Shown: positions 21,671-31,418 of the stretch, in pieces
Layout: every line of letters begins with the position of its first letter
Numbering within the stretch: the first letter of the stretch is position 1
NCBI GenBank assembly: GCA_949358305.1
Contig: OX442314.1
Coordinates: 50,292,581-50,352,580 of the forward strand
Direction: 5' to 3'
From: Strigamia acuminata
Lineage: Eukaryota > Arthropoda > Chilopoda > Geophilomorpha > Linotaeniidae
DNA: 60,000 bases
Program-made: the position numbers and the translations under genes
Notes under the pieces: model-generated
Databases searched by the model: none
Told to the model about the DNA's origin: nothing
Seen by the model: the letters and a program-made list of their open reading frames with translations, nothing else

Positions 21671-21952
21671 TTTTCAAAAACACAACGCCAACGTTTGCCA
21701 TCCCGCCCGGAACGCGACCATTGATAGATGTAACTGTGCCAGACGCGTTTGGGATGCCAATACTGCCCGCACTGGCAATGGCAACGACGACAACACAAGG
21801 ACTGCTAACATGCCGCTCCTCTCCGTCCTGATTATTCGCAGGTCCGCGGTGGTTGGCCGCTGGTGTAGCTCAGTCTTTCTCTTGCTACCTTTTTTTTAGA
21901 TTCAGGAGGTCTGCTCAAAACAACGTCGCGTAATATAAAAGAATCGGTTGTT
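21671..21952. other. Short ORF and host 3' flank
   Basis: A 56-codon plus frame opens at the end of family A copy 2 (ATG 21664, FKNTTPTFAIPPGTRPLIDV) and stops at 21832-21834. It is unrecognised. The remainder is probably downstream flank of the small minus-strand gene whose poly(A) signal is at 21953-21958. Confidence 0.25.
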
Positions 21953-22087
21953 TTTATTCAAGCTTTTCTACTCGTATTTAATTTATTACGAGATTTCAAC
22001 GTTACTTTAAAGTTTTTAGTTTTTTCTGAGTTTTAGCGACGCCATCTTGGCAAACAATTCCTTTGTCTTGGTTTGGAGATCAGAGAT
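21953..22087 (-). pseudogene. 3' part of exon 2, 3' UTR and poly(A) signal of the interrupted small gene
   Basis: Continuation, beyond element III, of the exon that starts at 30711. Two frames are open here. One stops at 22033-22035. The other reads TKELFAKMASLKLRKN and stops at 22016-22018. An AATAAA on the minus strand (plus 21953-21958) lies 58-80 nt after either stop. The exon is split by element III at the AGAT duplication. Confidence 0.45.
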
Positions 22088-22662
22088 TGTGACATGGTTG
22101 CAGGTTTATATACAATATATTTATATTCGCAGTGTATTATAAGTAATTCTTAATATGATCAGACCAATTTGAGATGAGTGTAATAGAAAGAATGTAATTA
22201 GAATATTGTATTGTTTGAGAATGAGTGTGCAAGTGAGTCATGCCAGAGCAAGTTCAAGTTGAAAAAGAGAACTGGTGTCAATGTAAAACGGGACACTTCT
22301 CGCGACGACTCGCATAGTGACAGACGTGTTTTCATGTTTTGCTTTGAAGATTGAACAATTATGCAGTGTTGTGCCACATGATGAACTACATGAAAAAGTG
22401 AGACAGCTAAAAAACTTTCTTGCAAATTCTGAAGTCATCAGTTGAAGTGTCTACGCCGTTTATAGAGACCACAGGAACGCAAACCATAAGTAGAAACTAT
22501 TCGTGAAAAGTGTTTTCTTGATAATTGTTATGAACATTATTAACTCCTATTTTACTTAAATAAACCTTGTTTTAATTGCTATTTGATAAGAGAAATGAAT
22601 TGTTTTGAATTATATTCCCTTAATAAGTAACACGGCCCAGAAGGCACTGGCCGTGCATTACA
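22088..22662 (+). repeat. Element III 5' LTR
   Basis: TGTGACATGG...GTGCATTACA, 575 bp, with TTTATATACAATATATTTATA near its start and AATAAA at 22558-22563. Paired with 30093-30667. Confidence 0.95.
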
Positions 22663-22663
22663 T

Positions 22664-22681
22664 TGGTGGCAGCGGTAAACC
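22664..22681 (+). other. Element III primer-binding site
   Basis: TGGTGGCAGCGGTAAACC begins 2 nt after the LTR end, as expected for a tRNA primer site. The primer tRNA was not identified. Confidence 0.6.
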
Positions 22682-22792
22682 TAGCACCTTGATAATGGTA
22701 GCAAACTAATATCTTTGTGTTAAATTGGAAGCCTGATTTTTGTATTTCTATTATACTGTGTATTTTGAATTGTATGGGATATTACTGTAACC

Positions 22793-23899
22793 ATGGCAAC
22801 CGTTGAGGAAGTTAAAGCTTTAGTTGAACAGATTCAAGTAACTTTGGCTGCTGGTGTCCAAACTGGAGCCCAAAAGAATAGTCAAGGATTAGCCTCTTTG
22901 GTTGAAAATTTTTCGGGTAAAGAAGGTACAATATCTGTACTGAGATTCTTTCAAGTATTGGAAGAAGTAGCAACCATGATGCAGTGGCCTGATAATCAGA
23001 AAATATCAATTGCCAGATGTAAAATGACTGGCATTGCTAGGGATTATGTTTATGACAATGAGGATGTTCGCACCCAGGCTGATTATTCATTATTTAAAAA
23101 GGCTGTGATTGACAGATTCACAAATGAGCCAGTGGTAGTGAGACGTAAGCGGTTTAGTGATTGTTCTCAGCTTTCATCCGAGGATGTACAGGGATATGCT
23201 ACCCGATTACGAGCTTTGCAGGAAAGGACTTTTATACCTACTACTGTAGGTACAGCAGCAGAAAAGAAAGCGACGGATGATGTCAAGAAAGTAGTAATGA
23301 CGGAAGAATTATTGAGTCAATTTGTAGGTGGTTTGCGACAACCAGTACAGCGTTATGTGCTGACTCATAACCCGAAGTCATTTGATGAAGCCTTGCAAAT
23401 TGCTATTCGGGAAGAGCAGAATGAGAAAATGTCTAGTACAGACAATAAAATAAGGGTGGTAGATAATAACAGCACCACGGAATTGGCTAAATTAAAAGAA
23501 CAATTAGGACAACTTGATAAAATATTGGGCAAGGGGTTGGTTAACACAAATTTTCAGACTCAATCAAAACCATCGGGCACTAGAAGAACCATTGTTTGTT
23601 TTGGTTGTGGAGAAGAAGGACACATAAAGGCTAAATGTGATAACAAAGGTCGGAGAACAGTTATTTGTTACAATTGTAAACAGCCGGGCCATATAGCTAA
23701 AAATTGCAGGGCCCCGCCTACAGGAGAAAAAGGTAACACTGTTCCACGAGCACAAAATCGGCCTTTTGTTCAATGTCAGATTTGTAATAAGAGAGGGCAT
23801 GAGGCACAGAAATGTTGGAGTAGATTTGAAACGCAAGAGAATAAAAACCAGACTGAACCAACTGTTTCAAAAAACGTGCCTCAGCCCCCTTCCAAGTAG
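22793..23899 (+). CDS. gag: Element III gag
   Basis: 368 codons, ATG 22793 (CCATGGC context) to TAG 23897-23899. The first two thirds are capsid-like, with RFFQVLEEVATMMQWPDNQK and a Retrotrans_gag-like YSLFKKAVIDRF segment. Three CCHC zinc knuckles follow: CFGCGEEGHIKAKC, CYNCKQPGHIAKNC and CQICNKRGHEAQKC (about 23599-23817). Gag forms the particle and packages RNA. Three knuckles is more than the usual one or two in Gypsy elements. The 3' end carries the frameshift signal into pol. Confidence 0.93.
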   Translation: MATVEEVKALVEQIQVTLAAGVQTGAQKNSQGLASLVENFSGKEGTISVLRFFQVLEEVATMMQWPDNQKISIARCKMTGIARDYVYDNEDVRTQADYSLFKKAVIDRFTNEPVVVRRKRFSDCSQLSSEDVQGYATRLRALQERTFIPTTVGTAAEKKATDDVKKVVMTEELLSQFVGGLRQPVQRYVLTHNPKSFDEALQIAIREEQNEKMSSTDNKIRVVDNNSTTELAKLKEQLGQLDKILGKGLVNTNFQTQSKPSGTRRTIVCFGCGEEGHIKAKCDNKGRRTVICYNCKQPGHIAKNCRAPPTGEKGNTVPRAQNRPFVQCQICNKRGHEAQKCWSRFETQENKNQTEPTVSKNVPQPPSK

Positions 23900-23912
23900 G
23901 AAAGAAGGGGGC
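23869..23912 (+). promoter_or_regulatory. -1 ribosomal frameshift signal, element III
   Basis: Slippery heptamer A-AAA-AAC at 23869-23875 in the gag frame (TCA AAA AAC). An 8-nt spacer follows, then a 9-bp stem: GCCCCCTTC (23884-23892) with GAAGGGGGC (23904-23912), loop 11 nt. The stem spans the gag stop. Pol lies in the -1 frame and is open through the overlap. This is a textbook layout; a pseudoknot partner for the loop was not sought. Confidence 0.9.
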
Positions 23913-23913
23913 C

Positions 23914-26900
23914 TTGAAGAGTAAAAATCACAAGAAGAAACAAAATGTCAAGAAAGATGCAACATCAAAAAATAAATTTGAACCTCGAATTAAAGGATTA
24001 AAAAAACTAGGTACTGCGGCCTATTTAAATATTAAAATTAATGGTACGATCGGGACATTTTTAATTGATACGGGAGCAGATTCAACTTTGATTTCTAATA
24101 AATTTTGGCATAAATTGAATGCAGCTGATGAAGCTCAGAAATTTGACCTATTACAGGTGAATCCAAATGTAGAAAGCGTAACCGGACACCAACTCTCCAT
24201 CTATGGCAAGTGTGCGCTCCCATTACAGTTTGGAAATAAATGTTCTGAAACATTTGTTTATGTTTGTGAGGACAGTTACGTGCAACCGGCAGATGGATTG
24301 TTAGGGGGTGATGTCATCTATGGGTTAGGAATGAGAATTCTTGCTGATCTGAATGAAATTCACTGGGAAACCCAGAAGTTCCCAATGTATTCATCTATAC
24401 TCAAAGCTCAGAGTGACAGTAAGAAGAAACTTAAAGTATGTCGTGTCATGGTACACGCACTCGATGATTGCATAATCCCAGCACGGAGCCAACTCATAGT
24501 AGAGGGTCAAATTTCAAAACACGAACGGAATCAGGAAGTGGGGATCATTGAAACTAATACTATACACAGAGTAAGGGGTGCCCTTGTTGCAAATGCAATT
24601 GTTCATGTAGATGAAAGGGGAACCGTACCTGTGGGTATTATGAATGTCTCCACTCATGATATTAAGATAAAGAAAGGAAAATCAGTTGGGAAATTTGTAT
24701 CAGCGATAGAGGATAATGAGAATACACAGGTAAAGACAATTAGGACCATCGATGAGAAAATACAAAATACCTCCGAATTACAAAAAAGTAGGAAAGAATT
24801 AGAAGAATTATTTAAATTGGACCATTGTACCGACAACGAAAAGGGTAAACTTTTGGATTTGGTGGCTAAATACAGGGATGTATTTGCTTTAAATGATGCA
24901 GAATTGGGATTTTGTCCATATGTGTCTCATAAAATTGATACAGGTGATGCAAGACCGATTTATCAGAGACCTTATCGGATTCCCCATACTCAACAAACAT
25001 TAATGAAGGAATGCATTGATGGATTGCTGGAAAGGGAATTGATAACCTATTCCAACAGTCCATGGTCAGCACCGGCATTGCTAGTACAAAAACCAGATGG
25101 TAGTCCTAGATTTTGTATCGATTTTAGAAAATTGAATGCAATTACCAGAAACGATCCTTATCCTTTGCCTAGAATTACAGATGTTTTAGATCAGCTAAGA
25201 GGAGCAAACTTTTTCACAGTTTTAGATTTCTTAAGTGGATATTGGCAACTACCTATGGAGCCACAAGACCAGGAAAAAACTGGATTCAGTATACCATTTG
25301 GGCACTTTGAATGGAAGAGAATGCCGATGAGTTTAAAATGTGCCCCGGCTACCTGGCAACGGCTGGCTGACTTGATTTTGGCAGGTGTAGAAAACAGTTA
25401 CATTTATCTGGATGATTTGTTATTAGCTAGCCCAGATTTCAGGGGTCATTTAGAGATTTTGGAGTCTATTTTTCAAAGATTAAGAACAGTGGGATTGAGG
25501 ATAAAACCTAGTAAATGTCATTTTTTTACAACGGGAAGTTAAATATCTAGGTCATGTAATATCATCTGAAGGCGTGAAACCAAATCCGGCAAAAATCGAA
25601 GCAGTAATAAATTATGCACAACCGACAAATGTGAAGGAAGTTCGAGGATTTGTGGGATTGGCAGGTTATTACAGGAGACATGTTAATGATTTTGCAAAGA
25701 TAGCTAAACCATTGAATGAACTAACAAAGAAACAAAATTTTCATTGGGATGAAACATGCGAGAAAGCTTTCAAGGATTTGAAATTGGCATTAGTTACAAG
25801 TCCTGTATTAGTTTATCCAAATTTTGAGAAGGAATTTATAGTGTCTGCTGACGCGTCTGAATATGCCATCGGGGCAGTTTTATCTCAGACAGATGAAAAT
25901 GGATTTGAACATCCGGTAGCTTACATAAGTAGACAATTGAGCTCCGCAGAAACCAGATATTTCACGACTGAAAAAGAATTATTGGCTATTGTCTATGCCA
26001 TTAAGGAATTTCGATGTTACCTGTACGGTCAGAAATTTAAGATCATTACTGACCATCGTCCATTGAAATGGTTGGCCAATGTTAAAGACCCAAGTAGCAG
26101 GTTAGCACGGTGGGGTCTGTTGTTACAGGAGTATGATTTTGAGATCATACATAAAGCTGACAAAAGTCATACAAATGCAGATGCACTAAGCAGACTTGTG
26201 GTAAGACTGACAACTGATTGTATTCCTATTTGGGATAGAGACCAGGTTAAGGAAGCTCAGAGGATGGATGATATGTGGAGTGATTTGATTGCAGTGTTAC
26301 AAAACCCGGGAGTAGGATATGATGGTAAATATAAGGATAGAACCGGAGAGTTTAAATTAGATCATGAAGGATTACTTTACCATTTAAAACAAGCAACAAC
26401 AAGAAAAGAGATTTGGGAAAGATTAGTAGTACCTAAAAGTCTAATTAATACCATTTTACGTGCATATCATGATGCACCAACATCAGGACACTTTGCAACA
26501 AAGAAAACTAGAAAAAGGATTGAAAGAAGTTTCTTTTGGCCCACAATGAATCAGGATATTAAGGCTTACTGTGAAACATGTGATTTATGTGCTCGCAGGA
26601 AAGCACCTCCAAAAACAATGAAAGTTCCAATGCAAGAGTTTCCTGAATTAACTGCACCGTTTCAGTGTGTAGCCATGGATATAAAAGGTCCTTTAGTAAC
26701 CTCAGATGATGGAATGAAGTATATTTTGGTGTTTATTGACCATTTTACTAGGTATGTTGAATTTATTCCATTGCACACACAAACGGCAGAGGAAGTTGCT
26801 AGTCATTTTGTAACAAGAATCTTGTTGCGTTACGGGACACCGACTCAACTAATAACGGATCGGGGAAGTAATTTTGTAAGCAAATTGTTTAAAGAGGTTT

Positions 26901-27913
26901 GTGCATTGATGAGGATTGAGAAGTGTTACACAACACCATACCATCCAATTAGCAATGGGGTTTGTGAAAGGGTAAACCGTACCATTGGGGAAATGCTTAC
27001 ACATTATGTTGACAAAGACCAAAGGAATTGGCCACAATGGATTCCTTTTGCACAGTTTGCAGTAAATACAGCTGTGCATGAATCCACAGAAGAGACACCA
27101 CATTTTTTGTTGTTTTTGCATGATGCCACAATGCCATGGGATAGAATTACGGCACCTAGAAAGATTGATTATTCTCTTGGTGATAATTATGTAACGGAAA
27201 TGATGGCACGCATGCAATATGCACATGAAATGGCTACTAAATTTTTGATGAAAGCTTCAGGTGACCGAAAGCGAAAATATGATAAGCAGGCAACACCAGG
27301 AGTACCTTTTAAAGTTGGGGATAGAGTGTATGCAAAAATACATGTTAGAAGACCGGGATTGTCTCACAAGTTGGCTTATCAATGGCGTGGTCCATACAGG
27401 ATTGTAAAGCAGACTAGTCCAGTTAACTTTGAGTTACAAGGAATCTTTAAGAGAGAAAAATTGCATTTGCATGCAAACGAATTAAAAAAGGCCAGAGGAT
27501 GGACACAACCACATCCAATTAATGATGGAGAAGGAAATGTAGAACCTATTGGGATTAACCAGGATGATGTACCAGTTAGGTGTGATGAGGATGACTCTGA
27601 AAAGCCAGAACAGATGGATATCTCAGAAGAGGATCAGGTGGCTGATGATTGGTTCCTTTTGGACATGGACAGACCCGCGGTCATTAATCCAACTGCCGTG
27701 GCTCAAGGAGATCAACATGATCCAGAGCCATCACCTGTGATGTCACAATTAATTGAGCCAGTAGTCGTGACACCTGATACAGTTGAACCTTTGCGTAGGG
27801 GCTTCGTAGTCAGGGTCCGGTCCCTGACCAACCTTGGGTATTGCCTGGACAGACTAGACACAGACAATAGAAAGACAAAAAGAGGGATTGAATATGTGCT
27901 TATTTGCTATTAA
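23914..27913 (+). CDS. pol: Element III pol (PR-RT-RNase H-integrase), one frameshift
   Basis: The polyprotein is read in the -1 frame from gag; position 23914 is a nominal start. Protease: LIDTGADSTLIS (about 24061-24100). RT: FCIDFRKLNAI and YLDD (about 25404-25415). At the seven-T run 25521-25527 the frame shifts by one and the first frame stops at 25540-25542. The second frame carries on with RNase H (SADASEYAIGAVL, about 25848) and integrase. The integrase has an HHCC zinc module (about 26480-26595) and D, D and E residues in AMDIKG, TDRGSNF and CERVN. It ends at 27911-27913. The shift in a homopolymer may be a real lesion or a sequencing error. Domains agree with Ty3/Gypsy. Confidence 0.9.
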
Positions 27914-27979
27914 CTTATGTCTTCCATAGCTCAAATATTGATGATAATTATGGAGAAAGGTCAGTTGATGAGTTTAGAT

Positions 27980-28010
27980 GTTGATGCTTTGTTTTGTTTT
28001 TGTTTGTAGA
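27980..28010 (+). promoter_or_regulatory. Putative env splice acceptor, element III
   Basis: A T/G-rich tract ends in TTTGTTTGTAG (AG at 28008-28009), nine nt before the env ATG at 28019. Retroviral envelopes are translated from a spliced RNA, so this is a likely acceptor. The donor was not settled. Confidence 0.55.
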
Positions 28011-28018
28011 CAACTGAA

Positions 28019-30001
28019 ATGATCTACAAGATTTTTGTCCACTTGGTGATAGTCCAATTTGCATGCAGGACTAGGCACTATGAGGCGACTGAAGTGACTA
28101 TTCCAAATACCTTGGATAAGGGAATCGTCTTTTTAAGACAAGGAGAATTTTTACTCACAGGAAGCCATTGGACAGTAGTAATGGATGTTACAATAGATCC
28201 ATATGTCGAAGTAATCAAAAGGATAAGTCAAGGCCTTGTGTTAATGGAGAAAGAGACACGGGAGGTGCTCTCTGAACCAGTGTATTGGAAGTCGATTGTT
28301 GCAACACTACAATTAGAGTTTAGGGAAATGAGACAAACCATGGAAATCATATCTGAAGAGTTAGAGGATATTCAAGGTAGTGTGATGCAACCAGTAACCC
28401 GTGAAACCAACAGAACCAAACGAGGATTACTCAATATTGGAGGAAAAGCCCTCAAGTTTTTGTTTGGAGTAGCGGAAGAAGATGATATAAATCACCTTAA
28501 TAAAAAAGTTGAGACTTTAAAGCAAACATCTAAACAAATACTGCACATATTGGAAGAACAGGTTTCCGCAATGGATCATCTTGTTCAAGGTTTTGAGAAA
28601 CAACAGAAGGAATTAGAGGAACTTAGGGATGCAATCCTTCAGTTACAAGAAGATTTTCATATTTTTGAGTTAAATAATGGTTATAATGCAATTCTACGAC
28701 GGTTACAAGTTGGAATCATTTATGTAAGGGTGGAGGTCACAGCCCTTAGGGCCGCTTTAGGAGAAACTGCTAGAGGGATATTAAGCCCATATTTTATACC
28801 TCCAAAACTTTTGTTTGCTTTGCTTAAAGAGATAAAAAACAACTTACCATTGGGGATTTCTTTGGTTCTACCGTTGGAAAAAGATACAATTTACCGATTC
28901 TACCAAATATGCGTGATAATTCCTACGGCTTTACCAGGGAAAGTGAGGTTGTTTATCAGGGTTCCTTTGAGTTCCAGTGAAAGCACCTTTATGCTTTATC
29001 GCATACTCCAATTGCCAGTTAAAAGTGTTAATTCTAGTTTTTCAGTATATTATGCTACACAATATCCTTATATCGCTATATCTAAAAATCAACAGGGCTA
29101 TATGTTGTTAAATGAAGTTGATTTACAGTATTGTAGTGGAGATTTTATTCGGCTGTGTGCACCCCAGACAATGGTAAGACGCGATGTCAGTTTAACTTGT
29201 GAACTGGCATTGTTCAGAGGAAGGGTTGAGGAAATAAAAAAATTATGTGATAAAAAGGTAACGAGAGCAAGGACAATCTTTTATAGATTAGAACAGCAGG
29301 GATGTTGGGTGTACAGCGTACAAGAACCTATGTCTTTTATGCTAGATTGTGGAAGTACTTCTGATATTCGTCCATCTATCATCGCGCGCAATTCAGGAAT
29401 GTTAGTTGTACCTCCAGCTTGTTCAGCAATTGGGAAGGAAATTTTTCTTCCGCGGCATTTCCAGGGACGCCTGCGTTATGCCAACGAATCAGTCAATTTG
29501 TTTGTCCCACCCCTGGAACCGATTTTATCGGGAGAAGATGAAAAGGTATTGACCAAATGGCAACAATTAAAATTTTCCAACATTAGTAGGAATGAAAATA
29601 TTCCGATTTCGGATGTTTCATTGGATCATGTCAGATCGGAAATAAGAATGGCTACCTCATCGTTAGATGAGAACTGGAATGCTGTAAATCATGGGACCGC
29701 TTGGGCAGTTATTATTGGTTCTATTGTTGTAATTGTAATACTTAGTATCATATTGATTTGTTGTTTTAAAAAGAGTGTGTGGAAACGGTGGATTGGGAAA
29801 TCTGGACGTGACACTTCGGCTCATTCAAGAGTTGAAACACAGTCATCATATATGGCTTCGTCACCTTTGTCTCTTGGTCCCAGTGTGACTGAGGACGATC
29901 GGTTCAGAGATCAGGAAGTACCATTGGTAAATGCAACGGTACGACCAACAGCCTTGGGTTTGCCTGATACTGCTAGCAACATACCGGCAGGATTTGACTA
30001 A
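28019..30001 (+). CDS. env: Element III envelope, baculovirus F-like
   Basis: 660 codons, intact, ATG 28019. An N-terminal hydrophobic segment (IYKIFVHLVIVQFAC) fits a signal peptide. At about residues 130-135 a furin-type site RTKR is followed by GLLNIGGKALKFLFG, a fusion-peptide-like segment typical of baculovirus F and errantivirus envelopes. Next is a heptad-rich helical region (about 160-225), several Cys and N-glycosylation sequons, then one transmembrane helix WAVIIGSIVVIVILSIILIC (about 563-583) with a cytoplasmic tail of about 75 residues. It would be a class I-like membrane fusion protein. It lies 105 nt after pol. Family assignment is from layout and motifs. Confidence 0.85.
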   Translation: MIYKIFVHLVIVQFACRTRHYEATEVTIPNTLDKGIVFLRQGEFLLTGSHWTVVMDVTIDPYVEVIKRISQGLVLMEKETREVLSEPVYWKSIVATLQLEFREMRQTMEIISEELEDIQGSVMQPVTRETNRTKRGLLNIGGKALKFLFGVAEEDDINHLNKKVETLKQTSKQILHILEEQVSAMDHLVQGFEKQQKELEELRDAILQLQEDFHIFELNNGYNAILRRLQVGIIYVRVEVTALRAALGETARGILSPYFIPPKLLFALLKEIKNNLPLGISLVLPLEKDTIYRFYQICVIIPTALPGKVRLFIRVPLSSSESTFMLYRILQLPVKSVNSSFSVYYATQYPYIAISKNQQGYMLLNEVDLQYCSGDFIRLCAPQTMVRRDVSLTCELALFRGRVEEIKKLCDKKVTRARTIFYRLEQQGCWVYSVQEPMSFMLDCGSTSDIRPSIIARNSGMLVVPPACSAIGKEIFLPRHFQGRLRYANESVNLFVPPLEPILSGEDEKVLTKWQQLKFSNISRNENIPISDVSLDHVRSEIRMATSSLDENWNAVNHGTAWAVIIGSIVVIVILSIILICCFKKSVWKRWIGKSGRDTSAHSRVETQSSYMASSPLSLGPSVTEDDRFRDQEVPLVNATVRPTALGLPDTASNIPAGFD

Positions 30002-30081
30002 GTTTTTGGCATCAGTTTGGCTAGGGTTTTTTCTTTTTTTTTTTTGTCTGTTTTGGTTAAATTTATGGGAAAATTTAGTTT

Positions 30082-30092
30082 AAGGGGGGAGG
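30082..30092 (+). other. Element III polypurine tract
   Basis: AAGGGGGGAGG directly abuts the TGTGACATGG start of the 3' LTR and would prime plus-strand DNA synthesis. Confidence 0.85.
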
Positions 30093-30667
30093 TGTGACAT
30101 GGTTGCAGGTTTATATACAATATATTTATATTCGCAGTGTATTATAAGTAATTCTTAATATGATCAGACCAATTTGAGATGAGTGTAATAGAAAGAATGT
30201 AATTAGAATATTGTATTGTTTGAGAATGAGTGTGCAAGTGAGTCATGCCAGAGCAAGTTCAAGTTGAAAAAGAGAACTGGTGTCAATGTAAAACGGGACA
30301 CTTCTCGCGACGACTCGCATAGTGACAGACGTGTTTTCATGTTTTGCTTTGAAGATTGAACAATTATGCAGTGTTGTGCCACATGATGAACTACATGAAA
30401 AAGTGAGACAGCTAAAAAACTTTTTTGCAAATTCTGAAGTCATCAGTTGAAGTGTCTACGCCGTTTATAGAGACCACAGGAACGCAAACCATAAGTAGAA
30501 ACTATTCGTGAAAAGTGTTTTCTTGATAATTGTTATGAACATTATTAACTCCTATTTTACTTAAATAAACCTTGTTTTAATTGCTATTTGATAAGAGAAA
30601 TGAATTGTTTTGAATTATATTCCCTTAATAAGTAACACGGCCCAGAAGGCACTGGCCGTGCATTACA
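30093..30667 (+). repeat. Element III 3' LTR
   Basis: 575 bp, one difference from the 5' LTR seen by eye. AATAAA lies at the position matching 22558. Confidence 0.95.
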
Positions 30668-30958
30668 AGATCTTCGAGCACGAAAAAGGTTTCCGCGTCC
30701 GAGCTCCGATTCTACCGAAATCAACAAATAAATATAAAAAGAATTCATCAGTCAAGTTATCACGCGCCACAATCCGACATGGTGTCGGATGTCGGCGGAT
30801 TACATTTTCGATCTTACGGGAAGATCTTATGTTACCTGTAGTTGTTGTTGCTCCGGCTCATCCCAATCTTCCTCCTCCGCCTCGATGACCAATCCTTCGC
30901 TCTCGTCTCTGGAGGACGAGGCGTCGGGGTCAATTCTCGGGTTGCGTCGATCGGCCAT
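30668..30958 (-). pseudogene. Small host gene, exon 1 and start of exon 2, split by element III
   Basis: Exon 1 (30958-30836) has an ATG and 41 codons: basic start MADRRNPRIDPDASSSRDES, an acidic patch (EEEDWDEPE) and QQQLQ. It ends at a consensus donor CAG/GTAACA. After an intron of about 125 nt, exon 2 may begin at 30711 (TTTCGGTAG) or at 30703 (GGAG). Both acceptors keep an open frame across the element III target site into 22087-22016. The mature protein would be about 75-80 residues. The protein is not recognised. That it is a gene rests on the splice sites, the open frames on both sides of the insertion and the poly(A) signal downstream. Confidence 0.5.
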
Positions 30959-31418
30959 AAAGAAAAACCCAGATTGCTCAACTTGAAAGAAAGAGGTTTT
31001 CTCTACTTTCACGGTGAAAGAGAGAGAACGCGTGCTTTTGCTTTCAAGAAAACAAACGAAAGTGGAACCGACCGGCGCAGAGGATTATGGGTCACGGACG
31101 CGTCTCGTACGGTACGAGACTTGTCCGTGCGAGTGTAGAGCTACGGGGCCGACGCATGCGATCGAGCCGTGCGCATGTTACGCTACGGGGTTTCGACCGA
31201 TACGTCATGCAATCTCGCTTTTCGATATTGACGGTGATAACTGACGACGAAGTTCGGACTTAGCCGAATTTTATGTCTCGACATGCGTTGCAGCTCTCGT
31301 AAGTGAATTTCTTCAATTTTACGACGCCGCAATCACATATTTCGACCATTTTCTTTCTTTTTTAGTTTCTCCCGGTGATTTTTCCGTCTTGGATGAACGG
31401 ATTCTTCGATTTTCGCGG
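30959..31418. other. Likely promoter/5' region of the small gene; palindrome; end of element II
   Basis: No gene seen. It contains a palindrome at 31094-31128: arms ACGGACGCGTCTCGTAC and GTACGAGACTTGTCCGT, pairing at 15 of 17 positions about one base. The element II polypurine-like stretch (minus strand GAGAAACTAAAAAAGAAAG) lies at about 31357-31375. The 3' LTR expected after it is absent. Confidence 0.45.

Larger units (their letters stand above)
22088..30667 (+). mobile_element. Element III: complete Ty3/Gypsy element with envelope gene
   Basis: The element is 8580 bp long and bounded by 575-bp LTRs and a 4-bp target duplication AGAT (22084-22087 and 30668-30671). Order: LTR, PBS, gag, pol, env, polypurine tract, LTR, the plan of insect errantivirus-like endogenous retroviruses. 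The LTRs differ at one base that I could find (in the AAACTTTCTTG / AAACTTTTTTG segment), so the insertion is young. The only visible coding damage is a one-base shift in pol at 25521-25527. Confidence 0.93.

Noticed and set aside
22020-22050. Homology between the small host gene and the element II LTR through AAGATGGCGTCG
   Set aside because: A 12-13 nt match centred on the common AAGATGGCG (YY1/Pho-type) string; no similarity on either side.
22198-22438. 66-75-codon minus frames repeated in both element III LTRs
   Set aside because: Present twice only because LTRs are duplicated; antisense to LTR sequence with no protein motif.
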